Shown piece by piece: positions 31,178-41,103 of a stretch of 64,000 bases of DNA. Position 1 is the stretch's first letter. The number at the start of each line of letters is the position of its first letter. Made by a program: the position numbers and the translations under genes. This DNA is from Gracilariopsis chorda (Eukaryota > Rhodophyta > Florideophyceae > Gracilariales > Gracilariaceae), in assembly GCA_003194525.1 (NCBI GenBank), contig NBIV01000044.1, positions 248,001-312,000 on the forward strand, written 5' to 3'. Under the pieces are notes generated by a model that saw nothing but the letters and a program-made list of their open reading frames with translations, ran no database searches and had not been told where the DNA came from.

Positions 31178-31504
31178 ATGACTGCCTTCACTACCACCGC
31201 CACCGCTGTCATTCTCGCCCTTCTATCCGCCACCGTTCTCGGATTACCGAGGTGCTCATCCTATTTTTGCACCGCCGTTGGCGCGGAAGCCGAATGTGAT
31301 TATCCGCCGCTCAGGATTACCTGTCCGTGTAGGGTGTACTCGACGTTTGAAGAATCTAGGAAGCAGTGCGAAATGATTACTTCTGCCAGGGGGGCCTGTA
31401 CTCAAGCCGTGGTCCGCGGAAGCGATGGGCGTACTTATCCAACTTTGTGTGATCTCCAAGGTGTGAGCTGCAACACCGGATTTCACATCTACGGTCCTTT
31501 CTAA
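31178..31504 (+). CDS. Small secreted Kazal-like protein
   Basis: 108 residues. The N-terminus (TAVILALLSATVLG, about residues 9-22) is a clear signal peptide. The mature part has nine cysteines. Its C-terminal half ends CTQAVVRGSDGRTYPTLC and then a further Cys, matching the Kazal pattern C-x-PVCGSDGxTYxxxC, but Arg replaces the Cys before GSDG. An upstream cysteine-rich stretch (YFC..AEC..ITCPC) could be a second, divergent module. Kazal domains inhibit serine proteases outside the cell; with a missing half-cystine the fold may be altered or use another Cys. An AATAAA lies about 95 bp after the stop. There is no intron. Confidence 0.6.
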   Translation: MTAFTTTATAVILALLSATVLGLPRCSSYFCTAVGAEAECDYPPLRITCPCRVYSTFEESRKQCEMITSARGACTQAVVRGSDGRTYPTLCDLQGVSCNTGFHIYGPF

Positions 31505-32130
31505 ATGGAGCCGTTCCTTCAGACATCAACGTCAATGATTCATTTGCTTCTTGTGGCTCTCTCAAACCAGGCAGTGTCTCGCTACGTTTTATGTCGTTTC
31601 AATAAAAGCTCAGGTAGCAGTACCCTGCAAAGCTGTTTGCGGAAGGGTATGTGCAATCTGTGATTTCTGCAACATCTTTCCTGTCCTTGTCTCTCTTCTG
31701 CATAGAATCACAATCTGATGCCTTTTCTGCGCTTGCATGATCGAACGTTCACCAAACCATGATGTCCGTGCGAATGTATCGAAAGTAGGCAATTTCAAAC
31801 CCAGTCAACAACAAAAAATGGTCGAAGAAGAACAATCTCCTTCAGCTTAGTAATAGAAAGCTGTTGTCCACAATAAAGAAGAAGAACAACAACAAAAACA
31901 AAAACTACGCTCAGTTTAGTAGGCTTCACCAAAGGGTAGCGATGCCGTTCTAACCTACTGTTATTATTGTCTCTGTCGTGCAGAAAGTACCAAGCTTAGT
32001 CTGTACAACACAGGGTAGCCTTCCCGTACGCTGTACAGACGACATGAAAAGAGTTGTTTAGAAAGATTCAACAGTTCGCCACGAGGCATGTCCCTTCCTC
32101 ACATCCAGTGGCTTCTTATCTGAATTAGAA
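31505..32130. other. Spacer with A-rich tracts
   Basis: About 625 bp. It contains the AATAAA of the preceding gene (about 31600) and an A-rich GAAGAAGAACAACAACAAAAAC-like tract (31877-31907) resembling a LINE tail. A GGGTAGC-type half palindrome lies at 31934-31943. Confidence 0.45.
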
Positions 32131-32401
32131 AGTAGTGCGTTGTGAGTGTGGCACAGCAGTCAAGAAAGATGTGGATCACGTTCTGTTCCGCTGTCCGCGG
32201 ACTAACGGAACCCTTCGCAATGAACTCCCCGCGGCTAGTAGAGAAAGAGAAGACAAATCGCTTTTAGAAATGATTAGAAAATGGCCATCAAAGTTTTTGG
32301 CCTTCTTCAAGGGAAAGAACTACCTGTAATTAGATAGATCTCCTGTCGCTTCGAAATCAGGAGCGACAGACCATACTAAAGAAGAAGAAGAAGAAAGATT
32401 C
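32131..32401 (+). mobile_element. LINE 3'-end fragment 1
   Basis: The frame 32135-32329 encodes the C-terminal zinc-like segment of a non-LTR retrotransposon ORF2: CECGTA, then DHVLFRCPRTNGTLRNELP. It stops at 32329. A ~70-nt 3'UTR follows with overlapping inverted repeats (CTGTCGCT/AGCGACAG, 32343-32369), ending in a (GAA)n-type tail at 32381-32398. Everything 5' of this, including RT, is missing, as in 5'-truncated LINE copies. Confidence 0.6.
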
Positions 32402-33080
32402 AAGTTATTTCTAGTGCTGCTTTTCTGGTTGATGCTTATTTGCCGGCCCGTCCCACTTCGCCAAGCACGCCAGCTTCAGGATATCTCTGAATGTATGACA
32501 TTGATAACAAACTATTGTCAATGCCAAATTGTTTGGGTACCAGGACACTGCGGGTTACCACAAAACGAGTCGGCCGACGAACTTGCGAAGAAAAGCCTTG
32601 GTCTCCCCATTGCATAACAACTCCATAAAGAGATCGACTTTCTGGAAGTGAAGCAGAGAACTCGCGTCCATCTTACCAGTGCAGAGCCAATAAGCGAAGT
32701 CCCAGAGTCGCTGTTAAATGTACTGACTCTAAGGAGAGCGCATACTGCCCTGTCGCAAATATTTAGCGGTCACCTTCCGACGCTACATCCAGTCTCTACG
32801 TTTCTACATAACAGGAAGTGTTTCTGCCCGCTCGGATGTGGGCTCAACATACTTAATAGTGTAGACCATTTCGTTCTTAGATGTCACCGAAGAGCGGCCG
32901 TCAGACGTAGAGATCTTCCACCTCTCCGAGAGAGGCAAGGTTTTGACGTCGAATCAATGTAAGAACATGGTCAGAAAAGTTACTGGTTTGTCTAGAGAGA
33001 GAGGGGAGTTCTTTTCACTTTAGCCCCTACCGCAGTCCTTGAATTAGGGACACAAGCTGATATAAATACACACACACACA
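32402..33080 (+). mobile_element. LINE 3'-end fragment 2 (RNase H and C-terminal zinc segment)
   Basis: The frame 32414-32617 carries the C-terminal half of an RNase H domain, IVWVPGHCGLPQNESADELAKK, the diagnostic WVPGH..NE.AD.LAK motif. The following frame, 32648-32962, has LRRAHTALSQIFSGHLPTL and C-x4-C..DHFVLRCH, the usual post-RNase H segment of I/Jockey-type LINEs. The two frames are broken apart, and an (AC)n microsatellite (about 33068-33081) follows. No RT is present, so the copy is dead. Confidence 0.65.
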
Positions 33081-34012
33081 CTGATGGAAGGTCGGCACAC
33101 CAAGACGGGGGAAGAATGCACGTGCTCTGGGGCTCATTCGTACAGTCGCAGGGAGTGCACTTGTACTAGTGGGACTTGCTAGTATTTTTTCTACTATGCA
33201 TTGTTTTGCTCCTAAAGCCTCTTCGCGATAAAAGGGGAAATGATCTACTTTAAGATAGTTCTCTCTGCTCTAGCAATCAAAGCCAAATGGAGATGCGATA
33301 GGGTCTATTAGGGGCACTTGTCCGTCAAATAGATGACCAGTCTTCTACATCTTAGACGTTAATACCGTCGCCTCGGAATTAGGAGCACTGCCCGTAAACA
33401 TTAACCACCCAACCAAAGAACTTCTCTGGCGATTTCTATGTATGTCTGTATATATGTATACCCAATTCCTAAGACACGATAAGAAGCCTTCTTTATCGAA
33501 GATCAATTCCCTCTGAATTCGAGGAATATTCCAAAGCCCAGTAGATGCACTTAACGGACTTTCTCCTCCTTGGTAAAGGGCTGTTTATGAAACGAAGAAG
33601 CAGCCAATCAACAGCCCCATTAAATGAAAGCAGGGGACACGGATAGTAGGCGACGAGCGACATGTATTTGAGCCGGCTTATGCGGAGAACTGTGAAAAGC
33701 TCGACAGCGACATGAGACATACTTAGCATTGATACCATGTAGTCGATCAATTTCCTCGAAGTTCTTGTACGCAGACTCGTTGTCATTAGGGATTTCTTTC
33801 ATCTTCAGTACCGACACAATGCAGAACGCTATCACTCTGCGACATCACACGAGCCTTCGCGATAAACTTGCGACACGTTTAGGGCATTTGAAGGAACCCT
33901 AATATGATAGAAAGACGCTGTGTTGACGAGGAACTGCGGTGATATCTGACATTTCGAGTTCTAGGAGCTTATTTTAACATGAGTTTACCGCTGTTCCTTT
34001 GCTGTTCGAGAA
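33081..34012. other. Spacer
   Basis: About 930 bp of A/T-richer sequence between LINE debris and the NT-C2 gene. Short frames on the minus strand (33493-33835) show no domain. It may be old transposon sequence. Confidence 0.4.
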
Positions 34013-35575
34013 CTAATACGGAGTAATCATTCCAAGCTTATGTTGCATTGCCTGCAACTTAAACAATGCTTGCTCCTTCTCCATGTTCGCCAACGCTAGA
34101 GATACTTTTGTCACCTTCAACTCGTTCACGACATCCAAGAAGCGAGGTTCTCTTTTTAAAGCTATCTCAAGTTCTTCAATCCTTTTCCGCATCTCCTTGG
34201 TTTGATTTGCTGATGCAGCATCTTGATTGCTGGTCAGGACTTGTTGCTGGTGCAACTCTTCGAGCTCTTCTAACAAGTTCTCGTTGTTAGCTTCGAGTTC
34301 TGCTATTCTCTTGTCTTTTCTGTTCGAGAGCTCTGGAAGAGCGGTTGGTTTCGGGGACCTCGAAGACCTGCTTTTCTCGTCTTCTAGATCTAATTCACGG
34401 GCTTCGAGATCAGCCTTCAATGCGTCAATTTCTTCTTGTGCGTTCTTAAACGCAGATTTTAGCTTGAGGTTTTCTTTCTTCAAGGCGTTCACATGCGCTT
34501 TGAGTTCTTTGACTTCAGATATAAGTTCTGGAGGCACAGCTGGTTTCTCTTTCTCACGTTTGCTTGGCGTGGGGATACCTTTGGTGCTTGGTGGCTTCGC
34601 TTTTCCTTCACTGGAGTCATCATCCTTAGGTTTTTTCGCGGCTGCTTTCCGGTCCCTTAGCTTGCTTTTCAGCTTATCCCTTAAGGAAGGGCTTTCTTTC
34701 ATATTGTCATTCCCTTTAACGCGCTTGCTCTTCTCTTTTTTTGGTATGTCAGTGGCTGAATCGAAGCTCTTTAAGGAGTCTGCTGCAAGTGATTCCTGTC
34801 GCTTGGGCAAAACTCCCAGAAAGGTTGAGGATTTTTGTCTCGATGCTGTCTTCTGGGGTGAGTCCGCAGAAGTCGGGGTTGATACAGGGCTGGAAGCAGA
34901 CGGGATTTGAACTGCGCCAAGCGAAGGGGGTGTCCGCGTGACTTGTTCGAGATCACCCAGGTCTTCACTAACGGTGTCTCCGAAGATGGAGTCATCATCC
35001 CTGTAGACATCGGTCATCTCAGACAACGTATCCGAGCCTGCTCGAGAGCCGTTTTTGCCTTTCCTACCGATGTGCAGCATGGTGGCTTCAATTTTTGTAA
35101 TGACAGTGGAGCCGTTGGACAAGTTAAGGTCAGCAAAAACGGTACTGGTAGTACCCTTGATGTACTTGGCGAGGTCAAGAGTGATTTTGCCAATGGGCTT
35201 TCCATCCGGTCCTCCCTTGCGCAGGACGAATTTGGCGAGCTTCTCGTCAAAGTTGAGCTCTGAGGCGTCGTTGGCGGAGGAGGGTTCGCCTTTGGAAGGC
35301 TTGGGTGTGTTTCGAAAGAGCGTGCATTCCATAGCCAGTGACTGGCCTATCTCTGCTTTTCCATTGAGCACTTGTCGGGCCTGCGTGGCGTACTTTTTTC
35401 CCTTTCGCTCCCAGGTGACACTGACTTGTGGAGCGTTTGTTACCCGTTCGACTCCTGAAACGAAGACGTCAATGCGAAAGCGGTACGGGGTTGTTCCGAT
35501 GTGCTTGACTGATCCGTGGGCGACGGAGAGTTTTGAACCAGAGTGTTTTAGGAGATTACGCACGCGCTGAGCCAT
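34013..35575 (-). CDS. NT-C2 domain and coiled-coil protein (EEIG1/EHBP1 type)
   Basis: 520 residues from the ATG at 35575; the frame is open to 35593 but without an earlier ATG. The N-terminal ~160 residues match the NT-C2 domain: YRFRIDVFVSGVERV, an AMECTLFR strand, then GKITLDLAKYIKGT and the final STVITKIEATML. A Ser/Thr-rich disordered middle follows, then a Lys-rich patch and a long coiled coil (about 340-515). NT-C2 domains are thought to bind membranes; in plants such proteins act in chloroplast movement or as light-signalling scaffolds, and in animals in endocytic trafficking. The combination suggests a membrane-associated scaffold. The specific role is unknown. There is no intron. 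Confidence 0.8.
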   Translation of the reverse strand: MAQRVRNLLKHSGSKLSVAHGSVKHIGTTPYRFRIDVFVSGVERVTNAPQVSVTWERKGKKYATQARQVLNGKAEIGQSLAMECTLFRNTPKPSKGEPSSANDASELNFDEKLAKFVLRKGGPDGKPIGKITLDLAKYIKGTTSTVFADLNLSNGSTVITKIEATMLHIGRKGKNGSRAGSDTLSEMTDVYRDDDSIFGDTVSEDLGDLEQVTRTPPSLGAVQIPSASSPVSTPTSADSPQKTASRQKSSTFLGVLPKRQESLAADSLKSFDSATDIPKKEKSKRVKGNDNMKESPSLRDKLKSKLRDRKAAAKKPKDDDSSEGKAKPPSTKGIPTPSKREKEKPAVPPELISEVKELKAHVNALKKENLKLKSAFKNAQEEIDALKADLEARELDLEDEKSRSSRSPKPTALPELSNRKDKRIAELEANNENLLEELEELHQQQVLTSNQDAASANQTKEMRKRIEELEIALKREPRFLDVVNELKVTKVSLALANMEKEQALFKLQAMQHKLGMITPY

Positions 35576-36283
35576 TGTGAAGGTTGCATACAAGTTTTGT
35601 GTGAGTTGTTGGGAGGAAGACAGACAAACGCGGTTGTTGATATGTGTGTGTACAAGTCAAGTGATGAAGAAGGGGGCCATGTCTTTCTTCTTTTTTTGCT
35701 TTTCGTTACGACTTGGCAGCGCTCTCGCAAGAGCAGATGGTGGGGCGGTTTGAAAGGGGAAAGAGGGTCTTTTTTTTGTCTCTATGGTGGTGTGCAGCGA
35801 GACGACCATTGATATAATTTGATTTCAAAGAGAGGTTTGTAGTGTTGAGGGAACGGAAAGTGCCTAAAAGGGAAAACAGAAGTTGTGCATGCGGTATGCA
35901 TGAGAGAGCCAGTGATGGTCATAAACGGTGGGACTCGATTGGGGGTGTGACGGATGCGGACGGTGTTTGGTGTAGAGCGGTGATAGGCTGTGTTTGGATA
36001 CGATTGGCGTGAAAGTTGTGTGTTTCCAGGCGGGATGAGGGTTGGACTGCTAGCAATTGCTACGAGGCCCTACGTTTGGTATAGGTGGAGCGAAAAAGAA
36101 GGCTGCCAATTTAGATTTCACGTACTGTGAAAACGCTAACCCTTCAGCAATGTTATGTACTGTATCCTAAATAGAGGTAGCAATGCTAGCGGTCCCTTTT
36201 CTAAACGGTACTACACTTGCTAGAGGGGCGAAAATCAACTGGGGCGATTGAGTGGCGGACTGAGCTGCGACAGAACGGAGCAG
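35576..36283. other. Divergent promoter spacer
   Basis: 708 bp between the divergent NT-C2 and TRAPPC2L genes. A CGCTAACCCTT half-palindrome lies at 36134-36144. No coding feature is seen. Confidence 0.5.
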
Positions 36284-36879
36284 ATGGAGAACGGGGACAA
36301 GAAGGGTAGCAAGAGTGGGGAAGGTGGACAGGAACGGGGACAGATTGTTTGCGTGGCTGTGATTGCACCTAACGTAAGTTGAGAGAAAGGCGGGATGGGA
36401 CATTTGGCGAAGTTGTCTAACGATGCTGTTTTTGATGCGCACAGAACGCGCTGCTCTACATGCGGGTGATGAACGCGAAGCAAAAGCAAGGCGAGGCGGA
36501 GGAAAGCGGCTGGCGCCAGATGCAAGAAGTGGTGTACAACTCGCTAGACGTGGTGGAGGAGCGCGTGTGGAGCGCAAAGGGGCGCGGCGGCGGCGCGGTG
36601 GGCAGGGAGTCGGACGGGTATGTGGGCTGTCTGGCCGTGGTGGGGCGCACCTGCGTGTACGGCAGCGTGAGTAAGAGCGCGTACAAGACGATTGTGGTGG
36701 TGCGCGAGGGGCGCGACGGCGCGCAGCACAACGGCGTGCGCGCGGCGCTGGCGGCGATTGGCGAGGCGCTTGTGGCGGCGTTGATGAACTGCGCGCTGAC
36801 GCCGCGCCACGCGTTGCGCGCGCGGCGCTTCGACCGCCGCCTGCTGAGCATTGCGGCCGACTTTGGCGACGCGCCGTAG
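36284..36879 (+). CDS. TRAPPC2L: TRAPP complex subunit 2-like (TRAPPC2L/Tca17)
   Basis: Exon 1 36284-36373, intron 36374-36444 (71 bp, GTAAGT..ACAG, CTAAC branch), exon 2 36445-36879, giving 174 residues. TRAPPC2L is a longin-fold (sedlin-like) subunit of the TRAPP complexes, which act as Rab1/Rab11 exchange factors in ER-Golgi and Golgi traffic. The first strand is VCVAVIAPNNALLYMR, with the intron falling inside it (after PN). Then come VVYNSLDVVEERV, YVGCLAVVGRTCVYGSV and the C-terminal FDRRLLSIAADF. Human TRAPPC2L is 140 residues; the excess here is an acidic/Gly-rich N-terminus and a Gly-rich loop. The second exon alone starts within the first strand, so the upstream exon is needed. Confidence 0.88.
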
Positions 36880-37786
36880 ACGGGGAGCGCGTGAGGAAGC
36901 GAGCACGGGTATGTGTCGCGGCAGTGACGGCAAGTGCGCGACGCGACGTCGGTGCTTGCGGCGGTGTCGAGCTGGTCGGGCGTCATGCGGGGGGCGAGGG
37001 CTTGCTCCGTCGTCGTCGTGCTCTCGGCTCCGACTTGGGGGGCAGTGATCACATGGAGCCATCTTTGCTGGGCGCGTATGGAGAACAGGACGTGGACACT
37101 GAGAAGGTACGTCCATGTAGTGTATCATAGGGCTAAGACACGGTCGCAGGAGGTCTGGAGGATGCAAGCTCCTGGCGCAGGACGCGAGCTCCCGGCGCAG
37201 GACGCAAGCTCCTGGCGCAGGACGCAGGCTCCTCCTGGCGCAGGACGCAAGCTGTGTGCGGCGCGGCGCCAATAGATAGTGCCAGCAATGCGCAGGCAAA
37301 GCATAATACTTTGAACGCAGTTTGAATGTTGTGGCCACTACAAAGTGAGCTCCAAGCAAAAACCAAATTCGCATCGCATCTTCGCCTTGCTTACAGTCGC
37401 CGTGGGCACCCGCCTGCACGCGCTGCGCGCTGTCAGCAGTTGCTGGTGCATCCGCCCCACGCCGCGCGCGCATGACAACCACCGACCACGTCCACTGTCA
37501 GCGCCACGGCCTATACCTTTCCCCCACGTTGCCCGCCCGTCCGCCAAAACCCGCACATTCAACAGCCACTACGCAGCCGGTTTGACGCACTGGTGCATCA
37601 CACACCTCGCGCGCCGTAGATGCCGTACCACTCCCTCCCCTACTGACGTATATAACTATGCCCGCTCCCATCCTCCCCCAGTCCTCCCCCCCCCCCCCTC
37701 TTCCTTGACGCCCTCCTTCCCTCTGCACCTCGCTTCCTAGCGCTCCCTCCAACTAACCCCCTCCCCCCACCCTCTCTCCACACACT
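36880..37786. other. Spacer with a 20-bp tandem repeat
   Basis: About 900 bp of GC-rich sequence. The long minus-strand frames here are consistent with GC-rich non-coding DNA. A 20-bp unit (GCAAGCTCCTGGCGCAGGAC) repeats about four times at 37163-37250. Pyrimidine-rich tracts precede the GMPP start. Confidence 0.5.
37163..37250. repeat. 20-bp tandem repeat, about four copies
   Basis: Units of GCRAGCTCCYGGCGCAGGAC; the fourth has a 3-bp insertion. It lies between TRAPPC2L and GMPP. No function can be assigned. Confidence 0.75.
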
Positions 37787-38863
37787 ATGAAGGCCTTGAT
37801 TCTCGTCGGTGGTTATGGCACCCGTCTTCGCCCGCTCACGCTCTCCGTGCCAAAGCCCCTGGTCCACTTCTGCAACAAGCCCATGATCCTGCATCAAATC
37901 GAGGCCCTCGTGGCAGTCGGCGTCACCGAGGTCGTGCTCGCCGTCAACTACCAGCCCGAGAAGATGCACGCCTTCCTCAAGGAGCAGGCGAAGAAACTCG
38001 GCATCAAGATCACCACCTCCCAGGAAACCGAGCCGCTGGGAACAGCCGGACCCATCAAGCTGGCAGAGCCCTTCCTCAACGATGGCGAGCCCTTCTTCGT
38101 CCTCAACTCAGACGTCTCCTGCGAGTACCCCTTCGCTGACATGATCAGCTTCCAGGAGCGCACCGGCGCCGCGGGCGTTCTTATGGCTACGCCCGTGGAA
38201 GACCCCTCCAAGTTTGGTGTCATTCTGTACGACGACAGCGGCAGAATTAAGGATTTCGTTGAGAAGCCCAAGCATTTCATTTCGCGCTACATCAATGCTG
38301 GAATCTACTACCTTACGCCTCAAGTGTTTGATCGTATCGAGCTGCGACCGACCTCCATTGAGAAGGAGGTGTTCCCGCCCATGGCTGCCGAGGGCTTGTT
38401 GTACGTCATGGAACTCAAGGGCTTCTGGGCTGATGTTGGTCAGCCGAAGGACTATCTTGTCGGACAGGGTATGCTGCTCAACGCTCTGTCCGAGCACGAT
38501 CCAGAGGCGCTTGTCGCCGGCGAGAGATACAATGGCAATGTCATGGTGCACCCGACCGCCAAGATTGGACAGGCTTGTAGCATTGGCCCGGACGTGGTCA
38601 TCGGCGCAAATTGTGTCATTGGAGATGGTACGCGTCTCAAGGGCTGTACCATTCTGCCGGGCACCAAAATTGGCGCCCACTCTTTCATCGAGAAGAGTAT
38701 CATTGGCTGGCAGTCGTCGATTGGAAAATGGGTTCGCATTGAAGAGAATTGTGTGCTTGGAGAGAATGTTACTGTCAAGGATGAGTTTCACTTACACTCT
38801 TCTATCGTGCTTCCACACAAGGGTGTCAAGTCTAGTTTGAAACCGGGAACTATTGTTTTGTAA
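37787..38863 (+). CDS. GMPPB: Mannose-1-phosphate guanylyltransferase (GDP-mannose pyrophosphorylase beta)
   Basis: 358 residues, intronless. The enzyme makes GDP-mannose from mannose-1-phosphate and GTP in the cytosol, supplying N-glycan and GPI assembly, cell-wall polysaccharides and ascorbate synthesis. The nucleotidyltransferase signature LVGGYGTRLRPLT is at residues 6-18, with PKPL next. FVEKPK is near 162, and INAGIYYL and RPTSIEKEVFP follow. The C-terminus has left-handed beta-helix hexapeptides (IGPDVVIGANCVIGDG...). Length and order match yeast PSA1 (361) and human GMPPB (360). The ATG at 37787 opens directly at the conserved MKALILVGG start. Confidence 0.97.
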   Translation: MKALILVGGYGTRLRPLTLSVPKPLVHFCNKPMILHQIEALVAVGVTEVVLAVNYQPEKMHAFLKEQAKKLGIKITTSQETEPLGTAGPIKLAEPFLNDGEPFFVLNSDVSCEYPFADMISFQERTGAAGVLMATPVEDPSKFGVILYDDSGRIKDFVEKPKHFISRYINAGIYYLTPQVFDRIELRPTSIEKEVFPPMAAEGLLYVMELKGFWADVGQPKDYLVGQGMLLNALSEHDPEALVAGERYNGNVMVHPTAKIGQACSIGPDVVIGANCVIGDGTRLKGCTILPGTKIGAHSFIEKSIIGWQSSIGKWVRIEENCVLGENVTVKDEFHLHSSIVLPHKGVKSSLKPGTIVL

Positions 38864-39434
38864 CTTTTCTGTTGTTATTGTTGTTGTAGGCTGTTGGTGA
38901 TGGTTGTGGGGCGTTTTGGCGGAGGCGGGTTGGCGTTTCGGCCACGGGATTGTGTCTTCTTTTCCGAGTTTGTAAATTGAGTGCCTGACACTTGTTTGAG
39001 ATACGGCATATATATATATCTGCATGTGTATTTATAGAAGAGCTCGCTGTTGCGCGACGGAGACGGCTACCCATGTAGCCGCGCCTCAGGTGTCGATATC
39101 GGCGGCCGTTGATCACATCCACACGGGTTGGAGCTGTTGCTGCGTAACTTGGTGAAGGTACGGAAGGCTGTCCCAACCTAACCGGAAACTCTATACAGAG
39201 CTACCGCCGGGACACGTACAGTGGATATCCAGAAGCGCGCCTTACAGCGCCGCCCTGGAAATCGAAACCACCGCAGTAGCCTCCGCACGATCTATAGTTG
39301 ACGAAGGTACAGTAGCACTGAACGCTCCCGTCGCCGTTCGCACCCGCGCCCCATTCCGTCTTCACACTGCACACCTTTTTGTTCCGCACATTCTTCCTCC
39401 GCTTCGGGCCCCGACCAGCGTACGAGCTTTCGCC
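38864..39434. other. Spacer between GMPP and the KHDC4-like gene
   Basis: About 570 bp holding the GMPP 3'UTR (TTG/TTGT-rich) and a (TA)n stretch at 39010-39019. No gene is seen. Confidence 0.5.
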
Positions 39435-40448
39435 ATGCCGGGCGAAGCGGAGCGCGGCGAACGCGAGCGCAAGCGCAAATGGGACGCGCCGCCGTCGCCG
39501 CCCGACGCCAGTCACCGCGCGTCGCAGTCGGAACCGCCTTTCCGCGAGTTTGAAATCAACGATCATCCGGGCCGACGCTTCGCTATGATGTCCGTCAACA
39601 TCAAGGCGGTGGAAATGCGTCATGATGTCGTCATTGTATCAAAGGGACGTTACATACCTCCCAACGAATCCGCCCCGCCTCCAGACGCCCCGGAGCATCA
39701 GCGTAAGCTCTTCCTCAAAATCAGAGGAAATGACCCTGCGCACGTCGACGCCGCCGTACAGCATCTGCTTTCTTTCATGGCCCACGCTGAGCGCGATCGT
39801 CACGATACGCATCGCGTCTGGGTTGATATGGACCCGTCCACAGTACCTTCTCTAGACGTGCTGGCGCGTTTGTGCGGGCCTGACGACGAATATCTACGTT
39901 ACATTGAGACCGAAACCGGCTGCACGGCGTCGTTGGCTGGCAGGGGATCCTCGCCAGACTATTCTGGAAGGGACAACTTACATATCTCTATACGATCACC
40001 CAATGCAGCGGCCGCACAAAAGGCCAAGAACCTGGCCTTCTCACTGGTGCGAACGGTGCAGCGCGTGTACGATGAGTATCGTCATCGTTACCTAGGCGTG
40101 GCGCCTCCGCATCGTCGTAATGGCTCGCGTCAGAGCTTTGTTGCCACGCAGCATGGTACGGGCACCTGGCTTGCTGGTGCACGTTATGCGCCGCATCTCG
40201 ACAGTGAGCCGCCGCCGCCGCCTGCTGCTCTGGCCGCTGTGGCGAAGCCGGCCTTGCATGACGCACCGCCGCCTCCTCCGCCCCCATCACATGTACTGGC
40301 AGCGCCGCCCGGCGTGATACCTGCGATAGCGGCGCCAGTAGCACATGCAGTACCGCCTGATGTGCAGATGGCCCCGCCGCCACCGCCGCCGCCTCCGCCA
40401 CCTCCGCCGCCGCCTCCGCCGCCACCGCCACCGCCACCGCCGCAGTGA
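39435..40448 (+). CDS. KHDC4 (BLOM7)-like KH-domain RNA-binding protein with polyproline tail
   Basis: 337 residues, intronless. KHDC4/BLOM7 proteins bind RNA and take part in pre-mRNA splicing through interaction with the Prp19 complex. The N-terminus is basic (KRKWDAPP). The first KH-like domain begins EFEINDHPGRR and contains IVSKGRYIPP and RKLFLKIRG. The second domain has LCGPDDEYLRYIETETG, AGRGS and the C-terminal helix AKNLAFSLVRTVQRVYDEY, matching the KHDC4 pattern. The last ~90 residues are Pro/Ala-rich and end in 23 uninterrupted prolines and a Gln. The proline tract could bind SH3, WW or profilin-type partners. Confidence 0.8.
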   Translation: MPGEAERGERERKRKWDAPPSPPDASHRASQSEPPFREFEINDHPGRRFAMMSVNIKAVEMRHDVVIVSKGRYIPPNESAPPPDAPEHQRKLFLKIRGNDPAHVDAAVQHLLSFMAHAERDRHDTHRVWVDMDPSTVPSLDVLARLCGPDDEYLRYIETETGCTASLAGRGSSPDYSGRDNLHISIRSPNAAAAQKAKNLAFSLVRTVQRVYDEYRHRYLGVAPPHRRNGSRQSFVATQHGTGTWLAGARYAPHLDSEPPPPPAALAAVAKPALHDAPPPPPPPSHVLAAPPGVIPAIAAPVAHAVPPDVQMAPPPPPPPPPPPPPPPPPPPPPPPQ

Positions 40449-41103
40449 GATGACGTATTTGCTGCGTTGAATCTACTCCGTAGCACAAGAACGTGAGCCG
40501 CACACGGTCAAGTGTGCTTTGGTATGAGCCGGTAGCTTAGTGGGAAAGCATTGGGACGCCTGTCGACGGGGCACTGGCGGACGATATGTTGTCGCGTGAG
40601 TTTTAAAGGAGCCACGAGGGACCGCAAATCAACGAAGACAGCTTTGGGAAGGCGCCAATACGCCTCCCGATAGCGCACGCAAAGCTTATTGGACCCGCCG
40701 CGGTTGCATGGCGCGCGCACGCGCGACTGCTCTGCCAGAGCTTTGTGTGGATGGCGTGCGATTGGTGAGAGGGCCGCGCTCGCACATTTCGACATTTTTT
40801 GGGCTTGTCTTCGCGCGCCAGGCGTTTCCAGACGGTCGTATCGCGTGTATCTATGTCCGCCGCGGGAAACAGTGGCCGCTGTGCTCCGCTGTTAGGGAGT
40901 GTGCTCGTTCTTAGATAGATAAGCGATTGCTAGCGCTTTGCCTCGCCTCCCCCGTCACCGTCGCCTGCTGCCTTGTCGTTGCTTGCCAGCGTACACATTC
41001 CTATTTAGCTTCCCAATTGGAGCTTTCCCAACTTCTTGAGACGTTCTTCCCGCGTGCCAAGCATCTTGTTTTTGTTGTCTCTGCCTGCTCTGTCGCTGCA
41101 CAA
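40449..41103. other. Spacer and 5'UTR of malate dehydrogenase
   Basis: 655 bp. The frame upstream of the MDH ATG is open but has no ATG, so it is probably 5'UTR. A tRNA-like box A at 40529 was examined and rejected. Nothing else is seen. Confidence 0.5.

Noticed and set aside
36544-37482. 312-codon minus-strand open frame rich in Arg, Ala and His
   Set aside because: It is antisense to TRAPPC2L and crosses the 20-bp tandem repeat; a by-product of high GC.
40184-40486. Poly-Gly open frame on the minus strand
   Set aside because: Mirror image of the polyproline codons of the KHDC4-like gene.
40529-40600. tRNA-like start (GCCGGTAGCTTAGTGGGAAA fits box A)
   Set aside because: No box B (GGTTCRANTCC) follows and no 3' strand complementary to the would-be acceptor stem exists within 100 bp.
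40927-41103. N-terminal extension of malate dehydrogenase as a targeting peptide
   Set aside because: The frame upstream has no ATG, and the protein belongs to the cytosolic clade.
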